Source of the DNA: JAGTVB01 sp964624765
Lineage (GTDB): Bacteria > Pseudomonadota > Gammaproteobacteria > HK1
Direction: 5' to 3'
DNA: 64,000 bases
Assembly: GCA_964624765.1 (NCBI GenBank)
Contig: CAZUZO010000001.1
Span: forward strand, 1 to 64,000
Below are positions 55,649 to 63,493 of this stretch, piece by piece (positions within the stretch are counted from its first letter, which is position 1; every line of letters begins with the position of its first letter). The notes under the pieces were generated by a model. That model did not search any database. It was not told the DNA's origin and saw only the letters and a program-made list of their open reading frames with translations. A program made the position numbers and the translations under genes.

Positions 55649-56206
55649 TTGGTCGCAAAACACAACCCTGGGACTGCCCCATTTCCACAGCGTGATCACG
55701 AGCATGGCCTCTGTATTGAGGCGGCCCTAGAGCGAGCCGCCGCAGTGTGCGCGGATCACGGTGTACGCTTGACCGCGCTGCGCCGGCGCGTACTGGAGAT
55801 TATCTGGCAGAGCCATAAACCCCTCGGTGCCTACAGTATTCTCGAGCAATTGCGGCACGATGGGCGAGCGGCAGCTCCCCCGACGGTCTACCGTGCCCTG
55901 GATTTCCTGCTGGAACAGGGACTGGTGCATCGCATCGCCTCGATGAACGCTTTCGTGGGTTGTTCACGACCGGGACACATCAGTGACGGGCAGTTTCTCA
56001 TCTGTAGAGGCTGCGGAACGTCTACTGAGTTAAATGACGGCAAGCTTGAGAAACTGATCGCGCGCAACTCAAATTCCCTTGGGTTTTCGGTGGAGCGCTT
56101 GACTATCGAAGTGAGCGGCCTGTGCCCGCACTGCCGTGAGGCCCGAACGACCCCGGCCGAAGACGCACAACCCGAGGTCACAGCCGAAGAGAGTTCGGAC
56201 GGCTAG
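55649..56206 (+). CDS. zur: Zinc uptake regulator Zur (Fur family)
   Basis: Zinc-responsive repressor. It has 185 residues from a TTG at 55649. The frame is open back into the repeat, but that part is not conserved and no ATG suits. The N-terminal winged helix has GVRLTALRRRVLEIIW and PPTVYRALDFLLEQGLVHRI, a sequence closer to Zur than to Fur. The structural zinc site is formed by CRGCG and CPHCRE. No zinc transporter genes are in the window. Confidence 0.92.
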   Translation: MVAKHNPGTAPFPQRDHEHGLCIEAALERAAAVCADHGVRLTALRRRVLEIIWQSHKPLGAYSILEQLRHDGRAAAPPTVYRALDFLLEQGLVHRIASMNAFVGCSRPGHISDGQFLICRGCGTSTELNDGKLEKLIARNSNSLGFSVERLTIEVSGLCPHCREARTTPAEDAQPEVTAEESSDG

Positions 56207-56280
56207 CTTCCATTGACCAAGTGGCCAGTGGGTGGAACTGAACCCAGAACCCTTGACATCCCGGGAGTCACGAGACGCGA

Positions 56281-56372
56281 TATAGCGCACCTACCTGATT
56301 TGTGGACTAACCAGACCTGCCGACTTGAACATTGGCTGGGATCGCTACCACGAATGTCTTAGGAGCGCTATA
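56281..56372 (+). mobile_element. Family D element, IS630-like MITE (copy D1)
   Basis: 92 bases with ends TATAGCGCACCTA and TAGGAGCGCTATA (13-base inverted repeat with one mismatch). It is identical to copy D2 (60116-60207) except for two bases. TA at each edge is consistent with insertion into TA, as in IS630/Tc1-type elements. There is no gene between 56207 and 56469. Confidence 0.88.
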
Positions 56373-56469
56373 GGGGTCTGACAAGCCCGATACCCTCTGT
56401 GCCCGCACGGCGACTCGCCGTTTCTTTCCGGCTTCGGTGTCCACTTCCCTTGCCCATGTCCAAAAGGGG

Positions 56470-57015
56470 CTAGTCTTTGACGGGGCGTTTCTGCAGTTTG
56501 CGCTGGAGGGTGCGCCGGTGCATACGCAGGCGCCGAGCTGCTGCCGAAATGTTGCCGTTGCATTCTACGAGAACCTTTTGCAAGTGCTCCCATTCGAGCC
56601 TGCGTACCGACAAAGGTCGCTTGTCGATGGCCAGACCCGAGTCCCCGTCGTGATTGCGGTGTAGGGCTGCGACGATTTCATCGGCGTCTGTCGGTTTGGT
56701 GAGATAGTGAATGGCGCCGAGCTTGATGGCCTCGACGGCGGTGGCAACGCTGGCATAGCCGGTGAGCACGACGGCGCGGATGCGTTGGTCGAGGACCATT
56801 AAACGCTCCAACATAACCAGTCCGGAGGCGTTGCCGATGCAAAGATCGATGACTGCGTAGCGGGGGCCGTAGCGTTCCGCAAGGCGTACCGCCTCCTCAG
56901 GGTCTAGCGCCGAATGCACGTCAAAACCCCGGCGCGTCAGGGCTCTCGCCAGCACCTCGCTAAAATCCCGATCATCATCGACCAGTAACAGAGGGCCCAA
57001 GGGTATTTCGTTCAC
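56470..57015 (-). CDS. regA: RegA/PrrA-type redox response regulator
   Basis: 181 residues with GTG start, overlapping the regB stop by four bases. It has a receiver domain (LLLVDDDRDFSEVL, phosphorylated Asp in YAVIDLCIG, KPTDADE) and a Fis-type helix-turn-helix at the C terminus (NISAAARRLRMHRRTLQRKL). RegA controls redox-dependent genes such as oxidases, CO2 fixation and photosynthesis in other proteobacteria. Confidence 0.93.
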   Translation of the reverse strand: MNEIPLGPLLLVDDDRDFSEVLARALTRRGFDVHSALDPEEAVRLAERYGPRYAVIDLCIGNASGLVMLERLMVLDQRIRAVVLTGYASVATAVEAIKLGAIHYLTKPTDADEIVAALHRNHDGDSGLAIDKRPLSVRRLEWEHLQKVLVECNGNISAAARRLRMHRRTLQRKLQKRPVKD

Positions 57016-58334
57016 GGGTTACCGCTCGCCATCAGGTCGGCGAGCGGTAACACCACCCGCGTGCGGAGACCACCGCTCGTTCGGTCGGCCAGGGACACCT
57101 GTCCTCCCAGGCGATGGATAGCCGCATGAGCCAAAAACAATCCGAGACCAAGGCCCTCGGGCTTGGTGGTGATGGGTTCCCGCAAAACCGATGCTGACGC
57201 GGTGTCGTTTAGTCCGCTACCCCGATCGGTGACTTGGATCACCAGCTGCGACGCCGTCCACTGGCCGTCCAGTTCTACCGCATCGGGGGAAGCATCGGCA
57301 GCGTTGTTGAGAATGCTGAGTAACGCCTGGCTTAAGGTCCGCTCAGAAACGATAACCGGGGATGGCTCGCTGCCATGCAGCTGGTAACGCAACTGCACAC
57401 CGGGTCGCAGGTGATGCCACCGCTGTACCAGCTCCCGAAGGTACACATCGACCGATACCGGATGGGCCGCTTCAGCGCGGGCTTCACCGGCGGAGGCGGC
57501 GATGACGGATAGCCCTTGCTTACAGCGGTCGACTTGCTCGCGCAGCAGCCGAAGCTGCGAATGCAATGCAGCGAACGCCTCCCCAGAGTATTCTTGCTCC
57601 AGCTCTCGGGTGAGCAGGACCATGGTGCCAAGGGGGGTGCCGAGTTCGTGTGCGGCACCCGCGGCCAATGTCCCCAGCGCCACCACTTTCTCGTCACGCA
57701 GGGCATTTTCGCGGGCCAGCGCCAGGCCTTGCTCCCGCTGTTTCAGGGTCTCCGCCATTTCGACTACGAAGTAGGCCACGATTGCAGCACAAATGACAAA
57801 GCCGAACCACATCCCGAAGACATGCAAACCGAACCCGGAGTCGCGATGCAGATCGCCGTAGGGGAAAGGCACGTAAGCCACCATGAGTAGCGTGTAGCAC
57901 GCTACGGTGAGCCCAGCCATAGCCCAGATATAGGCCCTCGGCAGCAAGGCGGCAGCGATGGTGAGCGGCAACAGGAAGAACCAGGTGAAGGGATTGGTGC
58001 CCCCGCCCGTCAAGTACAGCAATCCATAGAGGGCGGCTACATCGAGTGCCAGTTGGGCAAAGAACTCGGCATGCCCGACGGCGGTCGGCCGACGAAGCCG
58101 CCACCAAGTGAGAACGTTGAGCAGGGCAAGGCTGCCGATGATGAGTGACAGGGCGAAGACCGGCAACGGTAAGCCGAGGCCGTAGACGGTCACGGCAACC
58201 GCCACCGCCTGACAAACGATGGCGACGTTTCGCAGCCAAAAGAGCTTTTCCAGATTGGCCGTAAGGGGAGCCACCGGGCTCATAGCCAGACGCGAAAACA
58301 GCCGGCCGGAAAGGTTTGATGGGGGGGGCATCAC
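57012..58334 (-). CDS. regB: RegB/PrrB-type redox sensor kinase
   Basis: 440 residues, six hydrophobic helices in the first half, with the quinone-binding loop GGGTNPFTWFFLLP. The histidine box is AHELGTPLGTMVLL. The redox-active cysteine lies in the EQVDRCKQGL segment, and the HATPase motifs GSGLND and GLGLGLFLAH follow. These are all hallmarks of RegB, which senses the quinone pool and redox state. It forms an operon with regA. Confidence 0.94.
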   Translation of the reverse strand: MMPPPSNLSGRLFSRLAMSPVAPLTANLEKLFWLRNVAIVCQAVAVAVTVYGLGLPLPVFALSLIIGSLALLNVLTWWRLRRPTAVGHAEFFAQLALDVAALYGLLYLTGGGTNPFTWFFLLPLTIAAALLPRAYIWAMAGLTVACYTLLMVAYVPFPYGDLHRDSGFGLHVFGMWFGFVICAAIVAYFVVEMAETLKQREQGLALARENALRDEKVVALGTLAAGAAHELGTPLGTMVLLTRELEQEYSGEAFAALHSQLRLLREQVDRCKQGLSVIAASAGEARAEAAHPVSVDVYLRELVQRWHHLRPGVQLRYQLHGSEPSPVIVSERTLSQALLSILNNAADASPDAVELDGQWTASQLVIQVTDRGSGLNDTASASVLREPITTKPEGLGLGLFLAHAAIHRLGGQVSLADRTSGGLRTRVVLPLADLMASGNP

Positions 58335-58556
58335 GCTGAGATTCTATCACAGGGACGGGATTTCGGATTCGCCCGGAGAAGACATCTGCCGCCTGATCAG
58401 GAAAAAACCGTTGGCTCACAGCGATATCTGCGAAGCTTCGCTGGCGCCTCGATGTTATTTGGAAGGGCTCCTGCCAGCCGCCAAGGCAAAGGCACGACTG
58501 GGATGTCGTGCCATGCCTGGTTTGCCCCAGCTGGCTTTGTCTAGACTGGAGACACC

Positions 58557-59084
58557 ATGGAAAAACTCAAAGTATTGTTCGTCTGCTTGGGGAATATCTG
58601 CCGTTCTCCCATGGCCGAGGGTGTGTTGAGGACCTGGCTGGAGTCAGCTGGATTGGCGGATCGAGTCGATACCGATTCCGCGGGGCTGCACGATCAGTTC
58701 CGCGGTCAGCCACCCGATGCACGGGCGCAGCGCGCGGTGCAAAAGCATGACATCGACATCAGCAGACACCGGGCCCGGCAGATTCGAAGCCAAGACTTCG
58801 CAACCTGTGATTACGTCGTGGCGGTGGATCGCGAGACTCAGGCGCAGTTGCACGCCCAGTGCCCTGCCAACCTGCACGATAAGATCGGCTTGTTGCTCGA
58901 CTTCGCTCGGGATAGTCGGGAATGCGACGTTCCCGACCCCTATTACGGCGTACAGCGCAATTTCGACGCCGCCCTCGAGCTGATAGAGCAAGGCACGCGA
59001 GGGTTGCTCCGGCATATTCAGGAACATCACTTCTGGGCCGAAAAGCCTAATCGATCGTTGCCCCCCGACCGGGGCAATCGCTGA
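58557..59084 (+). CDS. Low-molecular-weight protein-tyrosine phosphatase
   Basis: 175 residues. The CX5R active-site loop VCLGNICRSPMAEG has nucleophile C10, and the general acid lies in VPDPYYG near 125. Such phosphatases (Wzb/Etp-like) often regulate exopolysaccharide synthesis kinases, but none is visible here. From 59085 to 59317 I see no gene. Confidence 0.93.
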   Translation: MEKLKVLFVCLGNICRSPMAEGVLRTWLESAGLADRVDTDSAGLHDQFRGQPPDARAQRAVQKHDIDISRHRARQIRSQDFATCDYVVAVDRETQAQLHAQCPANLHDKIGLLLDFARDSRECDVPDPYYGVQRNFDAALELIEQGTRGLLRHIQEHHFWAEKPNRSLPPDRGNR

Positions 59085-59317
59085 AGCCGAGTCATCGTCC
59101 TGCGAGCCTCGGACTGATGACCGCCGTTCTGGGAAGCGAAGCAGTCGCCCATGCGCATCGAGCAACGGCAGTATAATGGGATCGGCGACCGATGGCGGCG
59201 TGTTGATGGCGCCTTGGCTCAATGCGTTTGCCCAATCAGCAAAGGGTAGGCAGTCGACATACAGAGTGCTGACGCCGGATAGGCGGGACGGGCCGCTGGG
59301 CAGAGCTTTTGATACCG

Positions 59318-60133
59318 ATGAAGATCTCAGAATATCTAGGCTGGCAGACGGCGATCAGACGCAACAAGGGCCCCTTGGTGGCGCGACATGCACTCAATAC
59401 GCTGGGGCGCGATTTCGTGGTCGGTGATGTCCATGGCATGTTCGGCCACCTTCGGGCCTTGCTCGATGCGGTTGATTTCAAGCCTCTAGCCGATAGGTTA
59501 TTCTCGGTCGGAGACCTCATCGACCGCGGTCCGGCCTCCAAGGATGTGCTTCAATGGCTGCAGCAGCCTTGGTTTAACGCCTGTCGCGGAAATCACGAGC
59601 AGTTTGCCATCGATTCCACAGACCCGGAGCAACTCGAGGTGTGGGTGCGTCAAAATGGCGGCGAGTGGTGGCTCGATGTGGGAGCAACTGAACAACTATT
59701 GCTACGCCAGGTGTTTGAGCGGCTGCCCCTAGCGATGGAACTGATGACCCGCAGCGGCACCGTCGGCATTGTCCACGCGGACGTTCCACCGAGACTCACC
59801 TGGGATAAGTTTGTGTCTTTGTTGGAGGCGGGGGATACCGACGCTGCCTTCTACGCCCTTTGGTCGCGAGGGCGTATCCAAGGCTCGGCAGGAACGAAGC
59901 CGATATCAGGACGCGTCGATCGCGTCTATTGCGGGCACACGCCTACCCGCGGTGTGGTGAGCATCGGTAATGTGTGGTTCATCGATACCGGCGCCGTGTA
60001 CTGCTATGAGGGTTTTCGGGAAGCCCGGCTCACTATGGTGGAGATACATCCCAGCCGCCATCACGAATTCAGCATCGAAACGGGTTACGGGGCCAGCGGT
60101 AATGAAAAAACCTGCTATAGCGCACCTACCTGA
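59318..60133 (+). CDS. PPP-family serine/threonine protein phosphatase
   Basis: 271 residues from the ATG at 59318. It carries the metallophosphatase motifs GDVHG, GDLIDRGP and GNHEQ in order and YCGHTPT later, as in bacterial PrpA/PrpB-type phosphatases. The last residues (NEKTCYSAPT) are encoded by the end of a family A repeat and the first bases of a nested D element. The original C terminus has therefore been replaced by repeat sequence. Confidence 0.88.
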   Translation: MKISEYLGWQTAIRRNKGPLVARHALNTLGRDFVVGDVHGMFGHLRALLDAVDFKPLADRLFSVGDLIDRGPASKDVLQWLQQPWFNACRGNHEQFAIDSTDPEQLEVWVRQNGGEWWLDVGATEQLLLRQVFERLPLAMELMTRSGTVGIVHADVPPRLTWDKFVSLLEAGDTDAAFYALWSRGRIQGSAGTKPISGRVDRVYCGHTPTRGVVSIGNVWFIDTGAVYCYEGFREARLTMVEIHPSRHHEFSIETGYGASGNEKTCYSAPT

Positions 60134-60261
60134 TTTGTGGACTAATCAGACCGGCCGACTTGAACATTGGCTGGGATCGCTACCACGAATGTCTTAGGAG
60201 CGCTATATACAACCCGGTAGCGGCGTTGGACGGTGCTCGCGACGGTTTTTTCACAACCTCT
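60096..60261 (-). repeat. Family A repeat with nested D element (copy A14)
   Basis: Reverse orientation. One end (TGAAAAAACCTGCTA) is followed by the 92-base D element, then TACAACCCGGTAGCGGCGTT, and the other end is GGTTTTTTCACAACCTCT. The centre of the A element between GGTGCTCGC and GACGG is deleted. On the minus strand the intact end starts at the stop codon of bufC. Confidence 0.88.
60116..60207 (-). mobile_element. Family D element nested in a family A repeat (copy D2)
   Basis: 92 bases, 90/92 identical to copy D1. Inserted at the TA of CCTGCTA in a family A repeat, with TA on both sides. The insertion shows that family D moved after family A. It also supplies the stop codon of the phosphatase gene. 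Confidence 0.9.
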
Positions 60262-61058
60262 CAGTCGAGCCGCAGCTGGTTGATCAGACCATCGCTGATC
60301 CAGCCTTTGAGCAGGCTTGCGGCGCGTAGCGCCACTTGCTCGGCATCGAGCCAACGACAAAGACCCTCGCAGATTTCCTCGAAACGGCCACCGCTATGCG
60401 CGCAATCCAGTGCCCAAGCCTCATCTGCCTGCAAGGACCGGTAACGTGACTCTAAACCCTGCCGCCAAACTATCCAATCCCGTCCATCGGCTGCTCGGGT
60501 GGGTTTGGCAAGCGGATCGCCCTGATCGCTGGCCTTGCGTAGCGACACCACATTCCACTGCAGGTTGAGCCGCCGAACGGACGCGTGGAAACCAAAGCCC
60601 ATGGTCGGCCAGGCCTCGGGAGACACGGTGGCCACGCCATCGACGTTGACGATGGGACTGTCCTCGGCATCGAAGGCGGTGGATATCGCCCACTCGAAGG
60701 CGGCCAGCTCCGAAAGCCAAGGTTGCTCGGAAAAGGGCTGCTGGCTGATGAGAAAGGTCGCCAGGTGCTCTCCGAACCAGCGTATCGAACGGTATTGCGA
60801 TGGGAAGGCGTCGATGTATGCACGACCCATGTTAGCGAACGCCTGCGAACCCAGCGCCTGTTGCAACGCCGGGAAATGGGTCTCCAATGCCTCTATGAGC
60901 CGCAGGCGATAGCCCTCGGCATAGATTCTCAGCCGCTCGATCGATGTTCCTTGACCGCTCGCCGCGACCTGCGGGGCAATGTGGGGGTCGCCCGCGAGCA
61001 CATACCGTTGAAAAGCCCGCTGCATCGCGGCCAATGCCGAGGTATCGGGATCCTTCAC
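60261..61058 (-). CDS. bufC: BufC-type DUF2063 protein (RiPP partner)
   Basis: 265 residues of the DUF2063/HvfC family, with the N-terminal helical domain LAAMQRAFQRYVLAG and RLRIYAEGYRLRLIEALE. In bufferin-type clusters this protein partners the DUF692 enzyme and helps bind or deliver the precursor. It overlaps bufB by four bases, so the two are co-translated. Confidence 0.88.
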   Translation of the reverse strand: MKDPDTSALAAMQRAFQRYVLAGDPHIAPQVAASGQGTSIERLRIYAEGYRLRLIEALETHFPALQQALGSQAFANMGRAYIDAFPSQYRSIRWFGEHLATFLISQQPFSEQPWLSELAAFEWAISTAFDAEDSPIVNVDGVATVSPEAWPTMGFGFHASVRRLNLQWNVVSLRKASDQGDPLAKPTRAADGRDWIVWRQGLESRYRSLQADEAWALDCAHSGGRFEEICEGLCRWLDAEQVALRAASLLKGWISDGLINQLRLD

Positions 61059-61912
61059 GCCGGCGCTGTCTGCATCGCACGGAACCGCTGCGTGAGGCTG
61101 CGCGCTTGGGCGAGCTCATCGAGCAGATCCTGGAGGGGTGGAATACGATCATCCCGCTCGATCATCGTCGATACGGCACCAAAGCGCTGCACAGCGTACC
61201 CATAGAGCTGCCAGACCGGGGGGATAATCGCACTGTCGTGAGTATCGATAAGGGAATGGCCCCGATCGGTATGGCCGGCCAGATGGATCTGATAAACCCG
61301 CTCCCGGGGAATCTGATCGATATAGTCGTGCGGCGGGAAACCGTGGTTGTAGGCACTCACATAGATGTTGTTGACATCCAGCAAGATACCACAATCGGCT
61401 TCGCCGGCCACGGCGGCCAAGAACTCCCACTCGGTGAGCTCAGACTGTTGGTAGGTGATGTAGCTTGAAACGTTCTCGATCAAGAAGGGGCGCGCCAAGA
61501 AATCCTGAACCACGTTGAGTCGCTGCACGACGTGCTTAAGGGCTTCCTCGGTGTATGGTAAAGGCAATAGATCGTGCAGGTTGGTACCATCGATTCCCGT
61601 CCAACACAGGTGGTCCGAGACCCACGCCGGCTGAACCCTGTCGGCCAACGCCTTCAGCGCCTGGAGATAGTCCCAGTCCAGGGGCTCAACGCTGCCGATG
61701 GATAACGACACGCCATGCATGACGAGGGGATAACGCTCTGTCAGGCGATCGAGGTAGTAGCGCGGTTTACCGCCCGGGATCAGGTAGTTCTCTGAGATGA
61801 TCTCTAGCCAGTCGACCGCAGCTTCACCGGCAAGCAACGCTCGGTAATGCTCGGAGCGCAACCCTAAACCGAAACCTAGATAGGGACGCTGGGGATGGTT
61901 TGGCCTGTACAA
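61055..61912 (-). CDS. bufB: BufB-type DUF692 multinuclear iron oxidative enzyme (MNIO)
   Basis: 285 residues of the DUF692 family, TIM-barrel enzymes that use a multinuclear iron centre to modify cysteines of ribosomal peptides. Visible motifs are DWLEIISENYL, VMHGVSLSIGS, WVSDHLCW, LIENVSSYI, ILLDVNNIYVSAYNHG and QIHLAGH, which carry the His/Asp/Glu metal ligands. It follows the precursor gene bufA and precedes bufC. The product would be oxidised, probably copper-binding, residues in BufA (from knowledge of the family). Confidence 0.92.
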   Translation of the reverse strand: MYRPNHPQRPYLGFGLGLRSEHYRALLAGEAAVDWLEIISENYLIPGGKPRYYLDRLTERYPLVMHGVSLSIGSVEPLDWDYLQALKALADRVQPAWVSDHLCWTGIDGTNLHDLLPLPYTEEALKHVVQRLNVVQDFLARPFLIENVSSYITYQQSELTEWEFLAAVAGEADCGILLDVNNIYVSAYNHGFPPHDYIDQIPRERVYQIHLAGHTDRGHSLIDTHDSAIIPPVWQLYGYAVQRFGAVSTMIERDDRIPPLQDLLDELAQARSLTQRFRAMQTAPA

Positions 61913-61940
61913 AATCGGCAGGTCCTGTTTCTGGATCAGA

Positions 61941-61977
61941 CAAATGGCCGGGTATGTCCGCCATAACCGGCCATTTG
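61941..61977 (-). terminator. Hairpin between bufA and bufB (possible attenuator)
   Basis: Perfect 11-base arms CAAATGGCCGG and CCGGCCATTTG with a 15-base loop, 20 bases beyond the bufA stop. There is no long T-run. It would stabilise the bufA message or stop part of transcription, giving more precursor than enzyme. Confidence 0.55.
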
Positions 61978-61996
61978 AGAGGTGCTCTGGGTGGCG

Positions 61997-62257
61997 CTAT
62001 TCCGTCGCCAAGGTCCCGCCTAGCGCGATACAGGCTTCCTCGTTTTCGGCCATCACCACACCTTGACCCTTACAAGCATTTTGTCCCGCGCACGCGCTGG
62101 TGGCGGTCTTGCAAGCGCTGGTACCCTTACAGGCATTGCCCCCAACGCACTTGACGCCCGCCTCCGTGGCCGCGTGGGAGGCGACCGGTGCCAAGGCGAA
62201 CAGACCGGCAGCGGCCGTCGCCAGAACCAATCCGGAGAGCTTTTTCGCTGAACTCAT
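61997..62257 (-). CDS. bufA: BufA-type bufferin RiPP precursor
   Basis: 86 residues. A Sec signal peptide (LSGLVLATAAAGLFALAPVASHA) is followed by a cysteine-rich mature part with evenly spaced cysteines (VKCVGGNACKGTSACK, then SACAGQ, NACKGQGVV) and a last one in EEACIALGG, six in all. This is the pattern of the exported bufferin precursors associated with DUF692 enzymes and copper protection. A strong AGGAGG precedes the ATG. It was probably annotated in the past as a small membrane or hypothetical protein. Confidence 0.9.
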   Translation of the reverse strand: MSSAKKLSGLVLATAAAGLFALAPVASHAATEAGVKCVGGNACKGTSACKTATSACAGQNACKGQGVVMAENEEACIALGGTLATE

Positions 62258-62335
62258 GGCTTCCTCCTGGAGCTATCCTACGCTTTAGTTGTTCGAATCT
62301 CGTCCTCGCCACCGGTTTCCCGGAGGGACGAACCA

Positions 62336-62365
62336 TGAGACAAACCGAGTCAAGAATAGTTTCCC
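62336..62365 (-). promoter_or_regulatory. Possible ECF-sigma promoter of the buf operon
   Basis: On the minus strand GGGAAAC (62365-62359) is followed after 17 bases by GTCTCA (62341-62336), the general shape of extracytoplasmic-function sigma promoters. It lies about 80 bases upstream of bufA. A second GGGAAAC lies closer, near 62316-62322. No sigma factor gene is nearby. Confidence 0.3.
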
Positions 62366-62476
62366 GGCACCGATCCACGAAAGTTGCTGCCGCCGGTGGT
62401 CCCCAACAATCCTAGGCGGTAGCGAGTAGACTCAGCAATAAACCATGGCCTAGCGGTGAAGTACGCGAGCGGCCAG

Positions 62477-62695
62477 CTAGCGAGCGCGGTAGGTGATGCG
62501 ACCTTTGCTCAAATCGTAGGGCGTCAATTGTACGGTGACCTTGTCTCCCGTTAGGATTCGAATATAGTTCTTGCGCATCTTGCCAGATATGTGGGCCGTG
62601 ACGACATGCCCATTTTCCAGCTGTACGCGGAACATCGTGTTAGGCAAGGTTTCGATAACCGTGCCTTCCATTTCAATGTGATCTTCCTTAGCCAA
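62477..62695 (-). CDS. infA: Translation initiation factor IF-1
   Basis: 72 residues, the standard size, an S1-like OB fold ([42 protein letters not shown]). It is followed on the same strand by the buf genes with a separate promoter region. It is preceded by bpt and aat. Confidence 0.98.
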   Translation of the reverse strand: MAKEDHIEMEGTVIETLPNTMFRVQLENGHVVTAHISGKMRKNYIRILTGDKVTVQLTPYDLSKGRITYRAR

Positions 62696-62770
62696 AGCAA
62701 CCTCGTTAGATTAGGTGATTGTTTCCGGTATTCTGCCAAAAAAAAGCCTTCGGCAAAAAGCCTGGCGACG

Positions 62771-63493
62771 CTAGCTCAAGCGCTCCGCCGCGCGCCAGCG
62801 GCCCTGTCTAAAGTGTTGTTGAGGCTGATATTGGCATTTGTATTCCATCTTGGGAGAGGAGGGTATCCAGTAGCCCAGGTAAAGCCAATCGGACCCTCGC
62901 CTTCGGGTTTCTTGGATCGACCACAAGATCGTAAATACCCCCAGACTTCGTTGCGCGTAATCCGGATCAAAAAACGTATAGACTGCCGAGAGCCCGTCTT
63001 CCAGGCAGTCGAGCACCGCCACGGCGAGCAGTTTGGCCCCCATACGAAACTCCCAGAACTCGGTCTCGCACCACGGGCTAGTGAGGAAATCCATGAATTG
63101 TTGAGGGGTGGAATCATCCATCCCGCCCCCCCGGTGACGGCTTGTGAGGTAGCGCTGGTACAGTGAAAAACGCTCCAAACTAACACTCGGTGGGCAGCGA
63201 CGCATGGACAGATCGGAGTTCTTTTGCCAGATGCGACGTTGGCTGCGTCGGGGCTCGAAATCGGCGACGGGGACACGCACGGCGATGCATGCGTCGCAGT
63301 TGGGACAGCTAGGGCGGTAGATGTGGTGCCCGCTGCGCCTAAATCCATGTTGCGATAGTGTGGTGTACAGTCGTCGGTCCTTTGGATAGACCGGGTCCAG
63401 GAATGCGGTAGCGGCCTCTTGCCCTGACAAGTAGCTGCATGCATGGGAAGCGCTCGTATAGAAGCGCGCCTCAGCGATGGTTACGCGATCCAT
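62771..63493 (-). CDS. bpt: Aspartate/glutamate leucyltransferase
   Basis: N-end rule enzyme that transfers leucine to proteins with N-terminal Asp or Glu. It has 240 residues from the ATG at 63493. The frame is open further upstream but overlaps aat. Motifs are CSYLSGQEAATAFLDP, RRSGHHIYRPSCPNCDACI, LYQRYLTSRHRGGGM and YLGYWIPSSPKMEYK. It overlaps the aat stop by 13 bases. Confidence 0.95.
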   Translation of the reverse strand: MDRVTIAEARFYTSASHACSYLSGQEAATAFLDPVYPKDRRLYTTLSQHGFRRSGHHIYRPSCPNCDACIAVRVPVADFEPRRSQRRIWQKNSDLSMRRCPPSVSLERFSLYQRYLTSRHRGGGMDDSTPQQFMDFLTSPWCETEFWEFRMGAKLLAVAVLDCLEDGLSAVYTFFDPDYAQRSLGVFTILWSIQETRRRGSDWLYLGYWIPSSPKMEYKCQYQPQQHFRQGRWRAAERLS

